Of a stretch of 64,000 nucleotides of DNA, positions 9,293 through 17,573 are shown one piece after another; position 1 is the first letter of the stretch, and each line of letters begins with the position of its first letter. The notes under the pieces were generated by a model. That model had not been told where the DNA came from. It worked only from the letters and a program-made list of their open reading frames with translations, and made no database searches. This stretch comes from Bacteroidales bacterium (GTDB lineage: Bacteria > Bacteroidota > Bacteroidia > Bacteroidales > UBA10428): the NCBI GenBank assembly GCA_016926235.1, contig JAFGOZ010000390.1, positions 62,001-126,000 of the forward strand, given 5' to 3'. Position numbers and translations under genes: made by a program.

Positions 9293-10243
9293 TTACAATT
9301 TTACAGGACATTTTATGTATGCAGAAAAGCCTCTGTTCAATGAGCTTTTAATTTCAATTTTGCCCTGAATACTTTTTATACGGGAAACCATATTGGACAT
9401 GCCCATACCAGGAGTTTTCGAATCAAGGCTGTCAAGATCAACCCCAATCCCGTCATCAGAATATTTTATGGTTATCTCATCGTTTTTTTCTATAACATCC
9501 AATTGAATCGATTTTGCTTCGGCATGTTTCAATGTATTATTCATTAGTTCACAGATTACACGATACAATACGATTTCATTATTGTATCTCTGTCTTTTCC
9601 CTTCAAGATTGGTACTGTAATAAATTTCTGTATCCGTAGTTTTTTTTACTTTATCTATAAAACTTTTTATGGCACTTTCCAATCCAAAGTTTTCAAGAAT
9701 GTGTGGACTTAAATTGTTCGATACTTCTTTAATACTGTCAATAGCCTCATTAATTACCAATTTCATATTGGAGAGTAATTCAAGGTTCGATTGGTTTTTT
9801 TCGTCCAATTCCAATGTAGATATTGACATTTTTACATTTGAAAGAAGAGGTCCCAGCCCGTCGTGCAAATCTTTCGCGAAACGTTTACGCTCATTTTCTT
9901 CGGTTCTGATTATAGCGTTAAGTATGGTTCGCTCCATAACTAGTTTCGATGCCTCAGCATGTTTTATCATAGCAAAAATCTTTCTGATAAGAATTATTGC
10001 AGCTGTTATTATTACGGATGTTACTACACCAACCCAGCTATTTATCATTTGAACTTCAAAGCTTATGTCTTTATAGATAAAAGGGAAATACTCAATCACC
10101 CTTCTTGCAGCCATTAGAAGAAGTGCAGATGTGAGTAAAATCCATGATTTATTGTAACGAGTTGCTCGTGTAAGATTAATTGCCAGTGCAGCTGCAAACA
10201 CTTGCAAAACGATTGAAATGATGATGGCTATTTTGATATACAT
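9293..10243 (-). CDS. NarX/DesK-like sensor histidine kinase
   Basis: 316 residues. The N-terminal ~95 residues hold three hydrophobic helices with short loops and no large periplasmic domain, so any sensing is probably within the membrane. A HisKA_3 dimerisation domain follows with ERKRFAKDLHDGLGP (phosphoacceptor H127). The HATPase domain has the N box ELMNNTLKHAEA and the DDGIGVD and GMGMSNM motifs. It is the first gene of an operon with the NarL-type regulator (10-nt gap). The signal is unknown. Confidence 0.94.
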   Translation of the reverse strand: MYIKIAIIISIVLQVFAAALAINLTRATRYNKSWILLTSALLLMAARRVIEYFPFIYKDISFEVQMINSWVGVVTSVIITAAIILIRKIFAMIKHAEASKLVMERTILNAIIRTEENERKRFAKDLHDGLGPLLSNVKMSISTLELDEKNQSNLELLSNMKLVINEAIDSIKEVSNNLSPHILENFGLESAIKSFIDKVKKTTDTEIYYSTNLEGKRQRYNNEIVLYRVICELMNNTLKHAEAKSIQLDVIEKNDEITIKYSDDGIGVDLDSLDSKTPGMGMSNMVSRIKSIQGKIEIKSSLNRGFSAYIKCPVKL

Positions 10244-10551
10244 GATAGTTTCGGATTAAGGTTTTGTTTTTTTAGAATACAGGAGCCAGGATTCAATTGT
10301 CAGGAAAATGATTGCATAAAATAATATTCCTGAACACTGGCTCCTGTATTCTGAATTCTTAAAATATTAACAAATGTAGGGTAATTATTTTAATTCAAAT
10401 ATTTCCTGTTCTGGCATTATTTAACCAAACAAGTCGAATATGATTAAAGGAGTTAAAAAGTATTAAATAATTTATGTTTTAATCTCTATTGATTGAAATA
10501 ATGAATCTGTTTATGTAAAATTGTATTCTTAAATTTTTAAAAAATTCCAGG
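10244..10551. other. Divergent intergenic region with a large hairpin element
   Basis: 308 bp between the divergent kinase operon and the nucleoside hydrolase gene. It holds the 79-bp palindrome listed separately (10274-10352). The remaining ~200 bp is AT-rich and must contain the hydrolase promoter, but I cannot assign a convincing TAnnTTTG box. Confidence 0.6.
10274..10352. repeat. 79-bp inverted-repeat element with perfect 16-bp arms
   Basis: AGAATACAGGAGCCAG (10274-10289) is the exact reverse complement of 10337-10352. A second pair, CAGGAA (10301-10306) / TTCCTG (10327-10332), lies inside it, so the element can form one long two-part hairpin. There is no poly-T on either side, so it is not a standard terminator. 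A REP/MITE-like mobile palindrome is the most likely explanation. Confidence 0.8.
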
Positions 10552-11994
10552 ATGAAAATCATTTTGATAAGGATTTTAGTTATTCTAAATTTTACCATAT
10601 TGGTTAATAGTTATGGACAGAAAGTGATAATTGATACCGATGCAGCTCCCGATGATTTGCGAGCAATTTGCATGTTGCTTGCACGTGAAGATATTAATAT
10701 TGTTGCCATTACTACTTCTGATGGTGCACTTGATCCCCTTGACGGGGCAAAGAAGGTGAAGGAGTTGTTACAAATGGTTAAAAGAAATGATATACCAATA
10801 GGTGTAGGTAAATATTCGAGTCAAAGAATTCCCCCTTTCAGGACATATGCTTCCAGCTTCTATTGGGGAGATGAATTACCTGGTGAAGCTTCTGAGAGTA
10901 TTCAGGCAGAAAAATTGTTTAATGATATCATGGCGAAAGCAGATGAAGTAACTTTTATTTGTCTGGGGCCATTGACAAATATTGATCAGGTAATAAAATC
11001 TTCTTCATATAAGGATAAAATCGAACACATCTATTGGTATAGTAGTTATGCAACACCGATGCAAAGCACATGTTTTAATTATACCAGGGATTCAATATCA
11101 GCAAAGCAGGTTATTTTTGCGGGGATACCAATGACTATAGTTAATAATCAGGAAAAAGAGAAGGCGGTTTTCGATAAGGAACTGCTTGACAGAATATGTG
11201 AGAAAAGTAATCCATACACAAATGTTTTATGCAAAGCTTTTAGTAATGTGGATGTTCAGGCAGGTATTAAAAATGGACATCACAAAATATGGGATGAATT
11301 GGTCGTGCTGGGTTTTTTGTATCCTGAATATTTTACCTTCCATGCTATTTCTGGTGATTATCCTGTTTCAAAAGTGAAGGATTACGAAATATGTAAAGCA
11401 AGGGAGGCTATAATACGGTTATTAGGACATGATCCGGAGCATAAATATGTTGTATTCGAGGATTTTCCGCATAATCCTGAAATGTTCAGAGAAGATATTG
11501 CCCCATACGTTGATGAGATCATAGCGAAGCATGGAGAAGATGAATGGAGGGCTTGCCTGCTAACCAATGAAATTCATGGGCACCTGGGAATTTATTCACT
11601 GGCAGGGGCGAAAATGGGAATCAGGGCACGTGAATATTTTAATGTTGGATTGGATAAGCTGGAGGTGGTTTCGTATACCGGCAACCATCCTCCAATTAGT
11701 TGTATGAATGACGGGTTGCAGATAAGCACAGGCGCTACATTGGGTCAGGGTACAATAAGTATAGTTACAGATAGCATACCTAAGCCAGAGGCCATTTTTA
11801 AATACGGTTCCAAACAAATTAAAATGTCCATTAAGCCTGAATACCGGAAAAAATTCAAATCAGATATTGAAAGCGCTTTGTTGCAATATGACTTGTCTCA
11901 GGCGGGCTACTGGCAATTGGTGCGCGAATTGGCTATTCGTTATTGGTTAGAGCTTGATAGAAATGAAATGTTTATAATAGAAGAAATCAAATAA
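10552..11994 (+). CDS. Nucleoside hydrolase fused to an FmdE-like domain
   Basis: 480 residues with a signal peptide (about 1-21). Residues ~24-310 match the inosine-uridine nucleoside hydrolase fold: IDTDAAPDDLRAI corresponds to the calcium-binding DTDxxxDD motif, and LGPLTNID is typical of the family. Residues ~335-475 match the FmdE domain (HGHLGIYSLAGAKMGIRARE, then TGNHPPISCMNDGLQ and STGATLGQGTI), whose histidine and cysteine bind metal. The signal peptide puts it in the periplasm or outside the cell. The hydrolase half would cleave a nucleoside or a similar N-glycoside. The role of FmdE here is unknown. The next gene starts 10 nt downstream. Confidence 0.82.
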   Translation: MKIILIRILVILNFTILVNSYGQKVIIDTDAAPDDLRAICMLLAREDINIVAITTSDGALDPLDGAKKVKELLQMVKRNDIPIGVGKYSSQRIPPFRTYASSFYWGDELPGEASESIQAEKLFNDIMAKADEVTFICLGPLTNIDQVIKSSSYKDKIEHIYWYSSYATPMQSTCFNYTRDSISAKQVIFAGIPMTIVNNQEKEKAVFDKELLDRICEKSNPYTNVLCKAFSNVDVQAGIKNGHHKIWDELVVLGFLYPEYFTFHAISGDYPVSKVKDYEICKAREAIIRLLGHDPEHKYVVFEDFPHNPEMFREDIAPYVDEIIAKHGEDEWRACLLTNEIHGHLGIYSLAGAKMGIRAREYFNVGLDKLEVVSYTGNHPPISCMNDGLQISTGATLGQGTISIVTDSIPKPEAIFKYGSKQIKMSIKPEYRKKFKSDIESALLQYDLSQAGYWQLVRELAIRYWLELDRNEMFIIEEIK

Positions 11995-12004
11995 TCTAAG
12001 GTTG

Positions 12005-12403
12005 ATGAATATTTTCAGGACCAGGCTTTATACCCTGATTTCCTTAGCAATTGTAATACCTTTGGGCCTATATGCCAACACTCATCGCGGAGCGGGTAGT
12101 ATATGGCTGAATAATTCTTCAGCAGGACTTCTTTACGAATTGTTCTGGTGTCTGTTCTTTTTTCTGGTTTTTATAAAAGCCAAACCTTATAGGATTGTCC
12201 TTTGGGTTTTCATTGGTACCACTGCATTAGAGGTATTACAGCTTTGGCATCCTGCATTTTTAGTACCCATACGTTCAACCTTTTTTGGAAAAGCCATGTT
12301 GGGTTCATCCTTTTCGTTTATTGATATTTTGTACTATTTATTTGGGTGTATACTTGGATGGTTATGGCTAATAGGAATAAAATATTTTGGAATGAATAAA
12401 TAA
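12005..12403 (+). CDS. DUF2809-like small membrane protein
   Basis: The ATG at 12005 is preferred over the TTG in front of it, giving 132 residues. Four hydrophobic helices, the opening GLYANTHRGAG, the central FWCLFFFLVF and a conserved LEVLQLWHP segment fit the DUF2809 family of small integral membrane proteins, whose function is not known. It follows the nucleoside hydrolase gene by 10 nt, so the two are probably cotranscribed. The 3' end runs into a bidirectional terminator shared with the convergent SH3 lipoprotein gene. Confidence 0.75.
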   Translation: MNIFRTRLYTLISLAIVIPLGLYANTHRGAGSIWLNNSSAGLLYELFWCLFFFLVFIKAKPYRIVLWVFIGTTALEVLQLWHPAFLVPIRSTFFGKAMLGSSFSFIDILYYLFGCILGWLWLIGIKYFGMNK

Positions 12404-12436
12404 TAAAAAAAACCCACAGTTCTTTTTCTGTGGGTT
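12404..12436. terminator. Bidirectional terminator
   Basis: AACCCACAG (12411-12419) / CTGTGGGTT (12428-12436), a perfect 9-bp stem, with an A-run at 12404-12410 that becomes a T-run on the minus strand. It sits between convergent genes and best serves the minus-strand SH3 gene ending at 12454. Confidence 0.8.
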
Positions 12437-12453
12437 CACTTATGTTTTTATAC

Positions 12454-13926
12454 CTAAATATCCCCTTCCGGTCCGTAATGGTCAAGGATATCCTGCAATA
12501 TTTTATATACTGTATCCATATTATCTTCTGCACATCTTCTTACCCAGAATGAAAGTATCCATTCCTGGTCAGAGTCGTAGGCTGCGTTTTGGTTGTATAG
12601 TGGTTCATACAATTCATATTGAGCGGCTATTGGATATCCATCATAATCACCTTCCTGAATGGCTTGTTCATTTTTTGATTTAGCCTCGTTATAGATATTC
12701 TTACAAATATTTTTATAATCAGGAATAGAAGTTATATGTTGATAGGCTTCTACTAATGCGTAAACGTTACTACCAATATTCGTTGCATCAAATAAATCCT
12801 GATCTACCAAATCATAAACTGGTTCTTTATACCTGTCATAAAGTCTTTTTATATTTGAAGGACTCCTATCCAGTCTGTGAATAAGAAAGGCTAATAACTT
12901 TGATTCTGCAGAAGCATCGTCCCCAAATGAACTCCAACCTTTAGCGGGTCTTTCACCTGCCGGAAGAAAGTCAGGTAATAACAGGAATACTTTTGAGAAA
13001 TAGTTGATTTTGAGACGATAGCGATCTGAGTCAAATGTCGATACATCATAATTTGATGTTAGTTTACGAACCACCTGGCCCAGCAAATCTTCCATATTTT
13101 CCTGATCAATGGCAACATAGCCTTCTTTTATATTCACTTCATTGAAACCAAAATAGTCTGAAAGCACTGAAACATTGCTTGAAGGGAAATTAGAAAAATC
13201 AATCTCAAGCCTCTCCATCGATGCATCATTCAAGAGGTTATAAATATCTGAAATAAAAATACTCTTTTCAAAATCAGGATTTTCAAGTATGGCCTCCAAT
13301 TCTGCTTTCTTTTTAGCTTCGTCTTTTTGTTCGAAAGCCCGTTGTGCAAAAACAGCAACAGCAAGGTCTGTTTTGTCATAGGTGAGTTTATCATTTTTTA
13401 TCCATTTAGTCTGGTACCAGGTTTCACCCTGAGGTTTTCCCTTTACTTCCAGCCAGTCGTCTTGTTCGCTTACTATCGCAACTATATCCATCTGGCTGAA
13501 TTCCTTGTCGGTTTTGGTTGTAAGGGTAGGCCTACTGTACATGGGGGTGTTCTCCAACAATGCACCAATCTTCTGATTTACTGCTACAAAATCACTTTTT
13601 ATCCAGCCTTCTTTGCCATCAATCAGTCTTATTTTTATATATACCGGTAATTTTTTATCAGAGCTGTCAACAGCCTGATCCAAATATTCCACTTTTTCTG
13701 CCAGGTATACTGTTGCCAGCCACTTTCCTTTGCTCCCTATCGTATCTTTAATGGAAACTTCTTTCCAGAGAATATAAGAAGCAACTTCAGGTTCTTGAGA
13801 TTCTATATCAACGGCTGTGCTGTCATTTACCTGATCTCCTTTTGTTTTTCCTTTGCACGAAAAGTCAATCATTAATAGAAAAGCGAATAAAAAGATGCTT
13901 AAGAAGAGTAGAATTTTCTTTTTCAT
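12454..13926 (-). CDS. Bacterial SH3-domain lipoprotein
   Basis: 490 residues. The N-terminus MKKKILLFLSIFLFAFLLMIDFSCKG has a lipoprotein-type signal with Cys24 as the likely lipid site. Two SH3-like segments are visible, about residues 48-115 (ending GKEGWIKSDFV) and 118-178 (YSRPTLTTKTDKEF ... WLEVKGKPQGETWYQTKWI), each ending with the W-x-K surface strand of bacterial SH3 domains. The remaining ~300 residues, rich in Asp, Leu and Tyr, match nothing I recognise. Attachment to the envelope and binding to peptidoglycan or peptide are inferred. It is a single gene ending at a terminator. Confidence 0.75.
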   Translation of the reverse strand: MKKKILLFLSIFLFAFLLMIDFSCKGKTKGDQVNDSTAVDIESQEPEVASYILWKEVSIKDTIGSKGKWLATVYLAEKVEYLDQAVDSSDKKLPVYIKIRLIDGKEGWIKSDFVAVNQKIGALLENTPMYSRPTLTTKTDKEFSQMDIVAIVSEQDDWLEVKGKPQGETWYQTKWIKNDKLTYDKTDLAVAVFAQRAFEQKDEAKKKAELEAILENPDFEKSIFISDIYNLLNDASMERLEIDFSNFPSSNVSVLSDYFGFNEVNIKEGYVAIDQENMEDLLGQVVRKLTSNYDVSTFDSDRYRLKINYFSKVFLLLPDFLPAGERPAKGWSSFGDDASAESKLLAFLIHRLDRSPSNIKRLYDRYKEPVYDLVDQDLFDATNIGSNVYALVEAYQHITSIPDYKNICKNIYNEAKSKNEQAIQEGDYDGYPIAAQYELYEPLYNQNAAYDSDQEWILSFWVRRCAEDNMDTVYKILQDILDHYGPEGDI

Positions 13927-14692
13927 GGTGCTGATTTTAAGTATTACATATTTTATTTCTAATAAAGTAACACATTTTTTTTGAAAATTTCAAGCCATAT
14001 ATCATATTAAAGGACTGAGAAGCCTGAACCAACTATTTCTCGCAAATTCCCGCTGATGAATTCGCAGATGAATGCAGATTTTATACTATTATTAATATAT
14101 GGCTCCGCAGGAGTCAAATGTTTATTGAAATACTTGTGTTTCTATAAACTTACAACCCTAAGATTCTTGATGACATCATTAGAAGCTCTAAAGGTTCTTA
14201 GATTTTCATTTCGTCGCATAATGGGAATTCGTTCTCAAATAATAGATTACGGATGCGACGATTGTGTCTGCCTGATTTAACCCCGGGTTCATTTTGCTCC
14301 GCTTCATTTCACCCGGGGCTATTAATATTGAAGACCTACGGCCTTCTTCTAAATGATTATCATGAGCCTGTAAGGCTCAAATATCAATAGCCCGGTGCGT
14401 TAGCGCCGGGTTTAAATATGCGTAAAAAGTGCGATGCAACCGATAAATTGAATTTAAAAATGAATGATATTTATGCATCGCAATTAGTAGAAGATCAATT
14501 ACATATAAATTATTAGCCTGACGAGGATACCTGGACGGGATTGCTTTAATAAAATATTTCTTTTACAATGATTCAATTATCCTGCTTTTGACATAACCCT
14601 TCATGGATAATAATATCCTATTCTCAATTATACATTATCATGTAACTTTTTATTAAGTTTAGGCAACATACATATAAAGGCATTTTATACAA
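13927..14692. repeat. Gene-free cluster of palindromic (REP-like) elements
   Basis: 766 bp with no credible gene. Palindromes in order: GGCTCC gca GGAGTC (14101-14115); CGTCGCAT/ATGCGACG (14212-14219/14253-14260); CCCCGGGT/ACCCGGGG (14281-14288/14311-14318); an imperfect GAAG/CTTC hairpin near 14331-14347; GAGCCT gta AGGCTC (14364-14378); CCCGGTGCG/CGCCGGG (14391-14410); TGCGATGCA/TGCATCGCA (14430-14438/14474-14482). The GC-rich stems stand out against AT-rich flanks. None has the T-run of a terminator. The promoter of the sigma factor gene should lie in the last ~100 bp. Confidence 0.75.
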
Positions 14693-15226
14693 TTGATAAA
14701 AGACCAACATAAAACAGAGTTTTTAAAGCTTTATGAGCCGGTTCATGGACCCTTTAGCAGGTTCTGCAGGGCATTGTCCGGAAATGCCATGGATGCAGAA
14801 GATTTGTTGCAGGATACAGTGCTTAATATGTTGGAAAACTTTGGCAAGATAAAGGATAAGAGTGCATTTAAAGCCTATATGTTCAGTGTTGCCAGTAACC
14901 TGTATAAGATGAAGATGAGGAGGTCCAAGTTCAGGGCTGAATTCAATGACAAAGAGATTGGCCGCATCATAGACCGGGAGCATAACCAGGAATACCTGGC
15001 CGACTTCAGGATTGTATATGAAAAAATGCTCTCCCTCCCTCAACGTACTGCTGAAGCGCTGATTCTATTTCATGTATCTGACCTTTCCCTGGAGGATATT
15101 CAAAAAATACAGGGAGGAAGCCTGTCCGGAGTGAAGCTTCGCCTAAAAAGAGGCAGGGAAAAGCTATTGTCCCTGCTTAATACGAAACAGCAATTGAAAA
15201 TTGCCCAGGTGTTTTTAATGATTTAA
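14693..15226 (+). CDS. ECF-type RNA polymerase sigma factor
   Basis: 177 residues. Region 2 (about 10-85) holds LYEPVHGPFSRFCRALSGN and the DAEDLLQDTVLNMLEN core contact segment. Region 4 (about 115-165) reads SLPQRTAEALILFHVSDLSL and SLSGVKLRLKRGREKL, the promoter -35 recognition helix. The start is a TTG at 14693 with AAAGG about 12 nt upstream; the next in-frame ATG would delete part of region 2. The downstream gene encodes a membrane protein with a cytoplasmic N-terminal tail, the arrangement of a sigma/anti-sigma pair. Confidence 0.9.
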   Translation: MIKDQHKTEFLKLYEPVHGPFSRFCRALSGNAMDAEDLLQDTVLNMLENFGKIKDKSAFKAYMFSVASNLYKMKMRRSKFRAEFNDKEIGRIIDREHNQEYLADFRIVYEKMLSLPQRTAEALILFHVSDLSLEDIQKIQGGSLSGVKLRLKRGREKLLSLLNTKQQLKIAQVFLMI

Positions 15227-15230
15227 AAGC

Positions 15231-16904
15231 ATGACTATGGAGAGATATTATACAAATAAAGATATTGATCAGTTTTTCGAAAATCTTCGGGAGATAACTG
15301 ATTATCCTTTAAAAAAGGTGTACCAATTAATAAATAACCCTGATGCAAAGGCCACGCTCAGGGTAAATTTTAATTACAGACTTTTAAAATTTATCATTAT
15401 GACAAGTATAATCATTGCAGGAGTGTCGGCTCTTTTGTTGTGGCCGGGCTCACATAAGAATGTTGAAAATCAAACTTTTTGTAATAATCAATATCGAAAA
15501 TCTGAAGTTAATCTAACTGATAATAACTCAGTTGAGGTAACTGACTATCAAAATTCAAGATCCCTTAATTCATCAAATTGTAGCATCAGCAATGATACTC
15601 TTTGTTCGGCAAGGAATAATTCACCTGATAATATTGTGCAATTATTAACAGATAAAGGAAATGAATTTTTTAGTGAGGATGAAAATCAGAACTGTGACTG
15701 GCCAGAAGATACTATTATTGACAAGGACGTCTTACTTGTAGATCTTACTGATGAAGAAATGAAGATGCTGGGTATAGCCAGAAAGGGTTATGCTACTTTT
15801 TATCATAATATTAGCCCTGATGGTTATTATGACATGCATTTGGGTTGTCATACGGATTCTATCCCTAAGGAGGAAAGAATAATATCAAATAACGAGTTTT
15901 TTGTTGCATATGTTACAAATATCTATTTTGAGACAAATGGCCCAGGTTCATTTTATTTGTCAATGGATACGCTAGTTCCAGTAATTACAAATAATAAGGC
16001 AGGGCAAATATTTTGGTTTATACCACACAAAAACTTCTACAATGCTTTACCTGAAAGATATAAATACCTGGAATCTATCTATGAAAGATTAATTTGTCTA
16101 AAAAAGAAAAATCCGGATAGAGTATTTACAAATTTTCTTGACAAAGCGGGGACCTCTGTTATTGAACCTGTCAATATTTTAGAACTGAGCATAAGTGATC
16201 TGCAAAAGATTGGAGTAATTTTCGATGATAAATGTGTTATTTTTCAATCAAAGAACAAGAATTACACACTAAAGAAATGTACTGATGGCACTCGTGGAGG
16301 AGGAAGCGATGAAGACTTTGGTGAATTCCCTCCTAATCCATATCCTGTTGCGATGACGGATTTACATGGGCGCAGATCACATGTTATGAATACTATTATC
16401 AATAGAGATTCTTTATCCAAGATTATGAATATCCTAATTCCGGTTAAAATTGACTTGCGAAAAATAGTTCCGCCAAATGAGGAAATACTTATTTGTTGGT
16501 TTTATCCTACAGATGAGTTTATTAATTCTTTACCGGATGAGATAAAAACAGAATTAAAAATTGAACGGAATGCAATTATTAATGGTGATAAATCAATTAA
16601 TAGTAGTTGTACCTATTTTGAAGTCTGCAAATCAACGTTGTTTTTAGACGGGTTTAAGGTATATCCGAATCCCGCAAATCAATCAGTGAATATAGAATTT
16701 ATTACGGATGAACCACTAAAAGGAAATATCTCCCTGGTTAATATTTCCGGTAGCCAAATTAAAGTATTATTACCTGAGACCTCATTCCCGTCTGGTAAAA
16801 ATACATATCAGGCAGATGTTTCTGACATCAGTCCGGGAATTTATCTTGTTTCCATAATGACCGATAAAGGTTTTAAAACGCAGCGGATCATAATATCACG
16901 GTAA
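15231..16904 (+). CDS. Membrane-anchored T9SS-tail protein, candidate anti-sigma partner
   Basis: 557 residues, starting 4 nt after the sigma factor stop (a second ATG lies at 15237). Residues 1-53 are a charged, probably cytoplasmic tail. One membrane helix spans about 54-73 (FIIMTSIIIAGVSALLLW). Two similar modules follow. Module 1 has LTDEEMKMLGI near 172 and IFWFIPHKNFYNALPE near 260. Module 2 has LSISDLQKIGV near 319 and ICWFYPTDEFINSLPD near 421. The C-terminal ~80 residues form a type A T9SS sorting domain (VYPNPANQSVNIEF ... PGIYLVSIMTDKG). An anti-sigma role is inferred from position and topology only. A T9SS tail on a protein with an internal rather than N-terminal membrane segment is odd. 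Confidence 0.7.
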   Translation: MTMERYYTNKDIDQFFENLREITDYPLKKVYQLINNPDAKATLRVNFNYRLLKFIIMTSIIIAGVSALLLWPGSHKNVENQTFCNNQYRKSEVNLTDNNSVEVTDYQNSRSLNSSNCSISNDTLCSARNNSPDNIVQLLTDKGNEFFSEDENQNCDWPEDTIIDKDVLLVDLTDEEMKMLGIARKGYATFYHNISPDGYYDMHLGCHTDSIPKEERIISNNEFFVAYVTNIYFETNGPGSFYLSMDTLVPVITNNKAGQIFWFIPHKNFYNALPERYKYLESIYERLICLKKKNPDRVFTNFLDKAGTSVIEPVNILELSISDLQKIGVIFDDKCVIFQSKNKNYTLKKCTDGTRGGGSDEDFGEFPPNPYPVAMTDLHGRRSHVMNTIINRDSLSKIMNILIPVKIDLRKIVPPNEEILICWFYPTDEFINSLPDEIKTELKIERNAIINGDKSINSSCTYFEVCKSTLFLDGFKVYPNPANQSVNIEFITDEPLKGNISLVNISGSQIKVLLPETSFPSGKNTYQADVSDISPGIYLVSIMTDKGFKTQRIIISR

Positions 16905-16970
16905 ATTAATTTTCAAATTCTTATCCGCGGGAGTACAGGAAATAAAATTGACGGTCAGATTTCATCTCGA

Positions 16971-17002
16971 AGACCTGATAGGTTTTGAAAACCTGTCAGG
17001 TC
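16971..17002. repeat. AGACCTGACAGG palindrome, copy 1
   Basis: AGACCTGATAGGTTT (16971-16985) pairs with AAACCTGTCAGGTCT (16988-17002) with one mismatch. It interrupts the 41-bp array. The same element recurs at 17384-17416. Confidence 0.85.
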
Positions 17003-17383
17003 TGGAAAGAAGGTAGCGGGGTAAGGAAATTGACAGTGGAATTTCACATCTACGTTCCTCAAGGAAGAAAATAAACCGTCAAATTCTTTCCCGGATCGCT
17101 CCAGGATAAAATTCAACCGTCAAATTCTTACCTGGACTGTTCCAGGTTGAAAATTGACCGTTAAATTGTTGCCTAAACCGCTCCAGGATAAAATTCAACG
17201 GTCAAATTCTTACTTGTACGTCTCCAGGTAAAAATCCAACCGTAAAATATTAGCCTCTGAGAGTTGGAGGATGAAATTCAACCGTCAAAATCTTATCTGG
17301 ACCACTCCAGGCTAAAGTTCAACCGTCAAATTCTTTTCCACATGTGTGCAGGGAAGAAAATAAACTATCAGTTTTTATTCCAG

Positions 17384-17416
17384 AGACCTGACAGGTTTGA
17401 GAAACCTGTCAGGTCT
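17384..17416. repeat. AGACCTGACAGG palindrome, copy 2
   Basis: AGACCTGACAGGTTT (17384-17398) and AAACCTGTCAGGTCT (17402-17416) form a perfect 15-bp stem with a 3-nt loop. The ~100 bp after this copy resembles the ~100 bp after copy 1 (GGGTAAGGAA, then TTCCTCA and GGAAG), so a larger direct repeat is present. Confidence 0.88.
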
Positions 17417-17573
17417 GGGAAACAGGCAATAGGGTAAGGAATTTGACGGTTGAATTTTATGTATATGTTCCTCAGGGAAGGAATCTGACGGTTGAATTTT
17501 ACATCTACAATTCGCAGGGAAGGAAATAAACGGTCAGTTTACACTCCTTTTTCATTCGATAGAATATAAATTA

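Larger units (their letters stand above)
16928..17545. repeat. Degenerate 41/42-bp tandem repeat array
   Basis: About eleven units share a core read as TTCAACCGTCAAATTCTT or its complement AATTTGACGGTTGAA. In the central block the ACCGTC core recurs at 17076, 17117, 17158, 17199, 17240, 17282, 17323 and about 17364, a spacing of 41 or 42 bp. In the right block the complementary core recurs at about 17445, 17487 and 17529. Unit junctions carry short CCTGGAC/CTCCAGG palindromes. Units left of 17060 and right of 17420 are inverted relative to the centre. 41 is not a multiple of three and no open frame follows it, so it is non-coding. Confidence 0.85.

Noticed and set aside
14056..14280. 74-codon plus-strand ORF
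   Set aside because: It is made of palindromic repeat DNA, has no domain or leader, and fits the gene-free repeat cluster better.
17070..17370. CRISPR array reading of the 41-bp repeats
   Set aside because: Repeats are degenerate over their whole length, there are no unique spacers of fixed size between identical repeats, and no cas gene is near.
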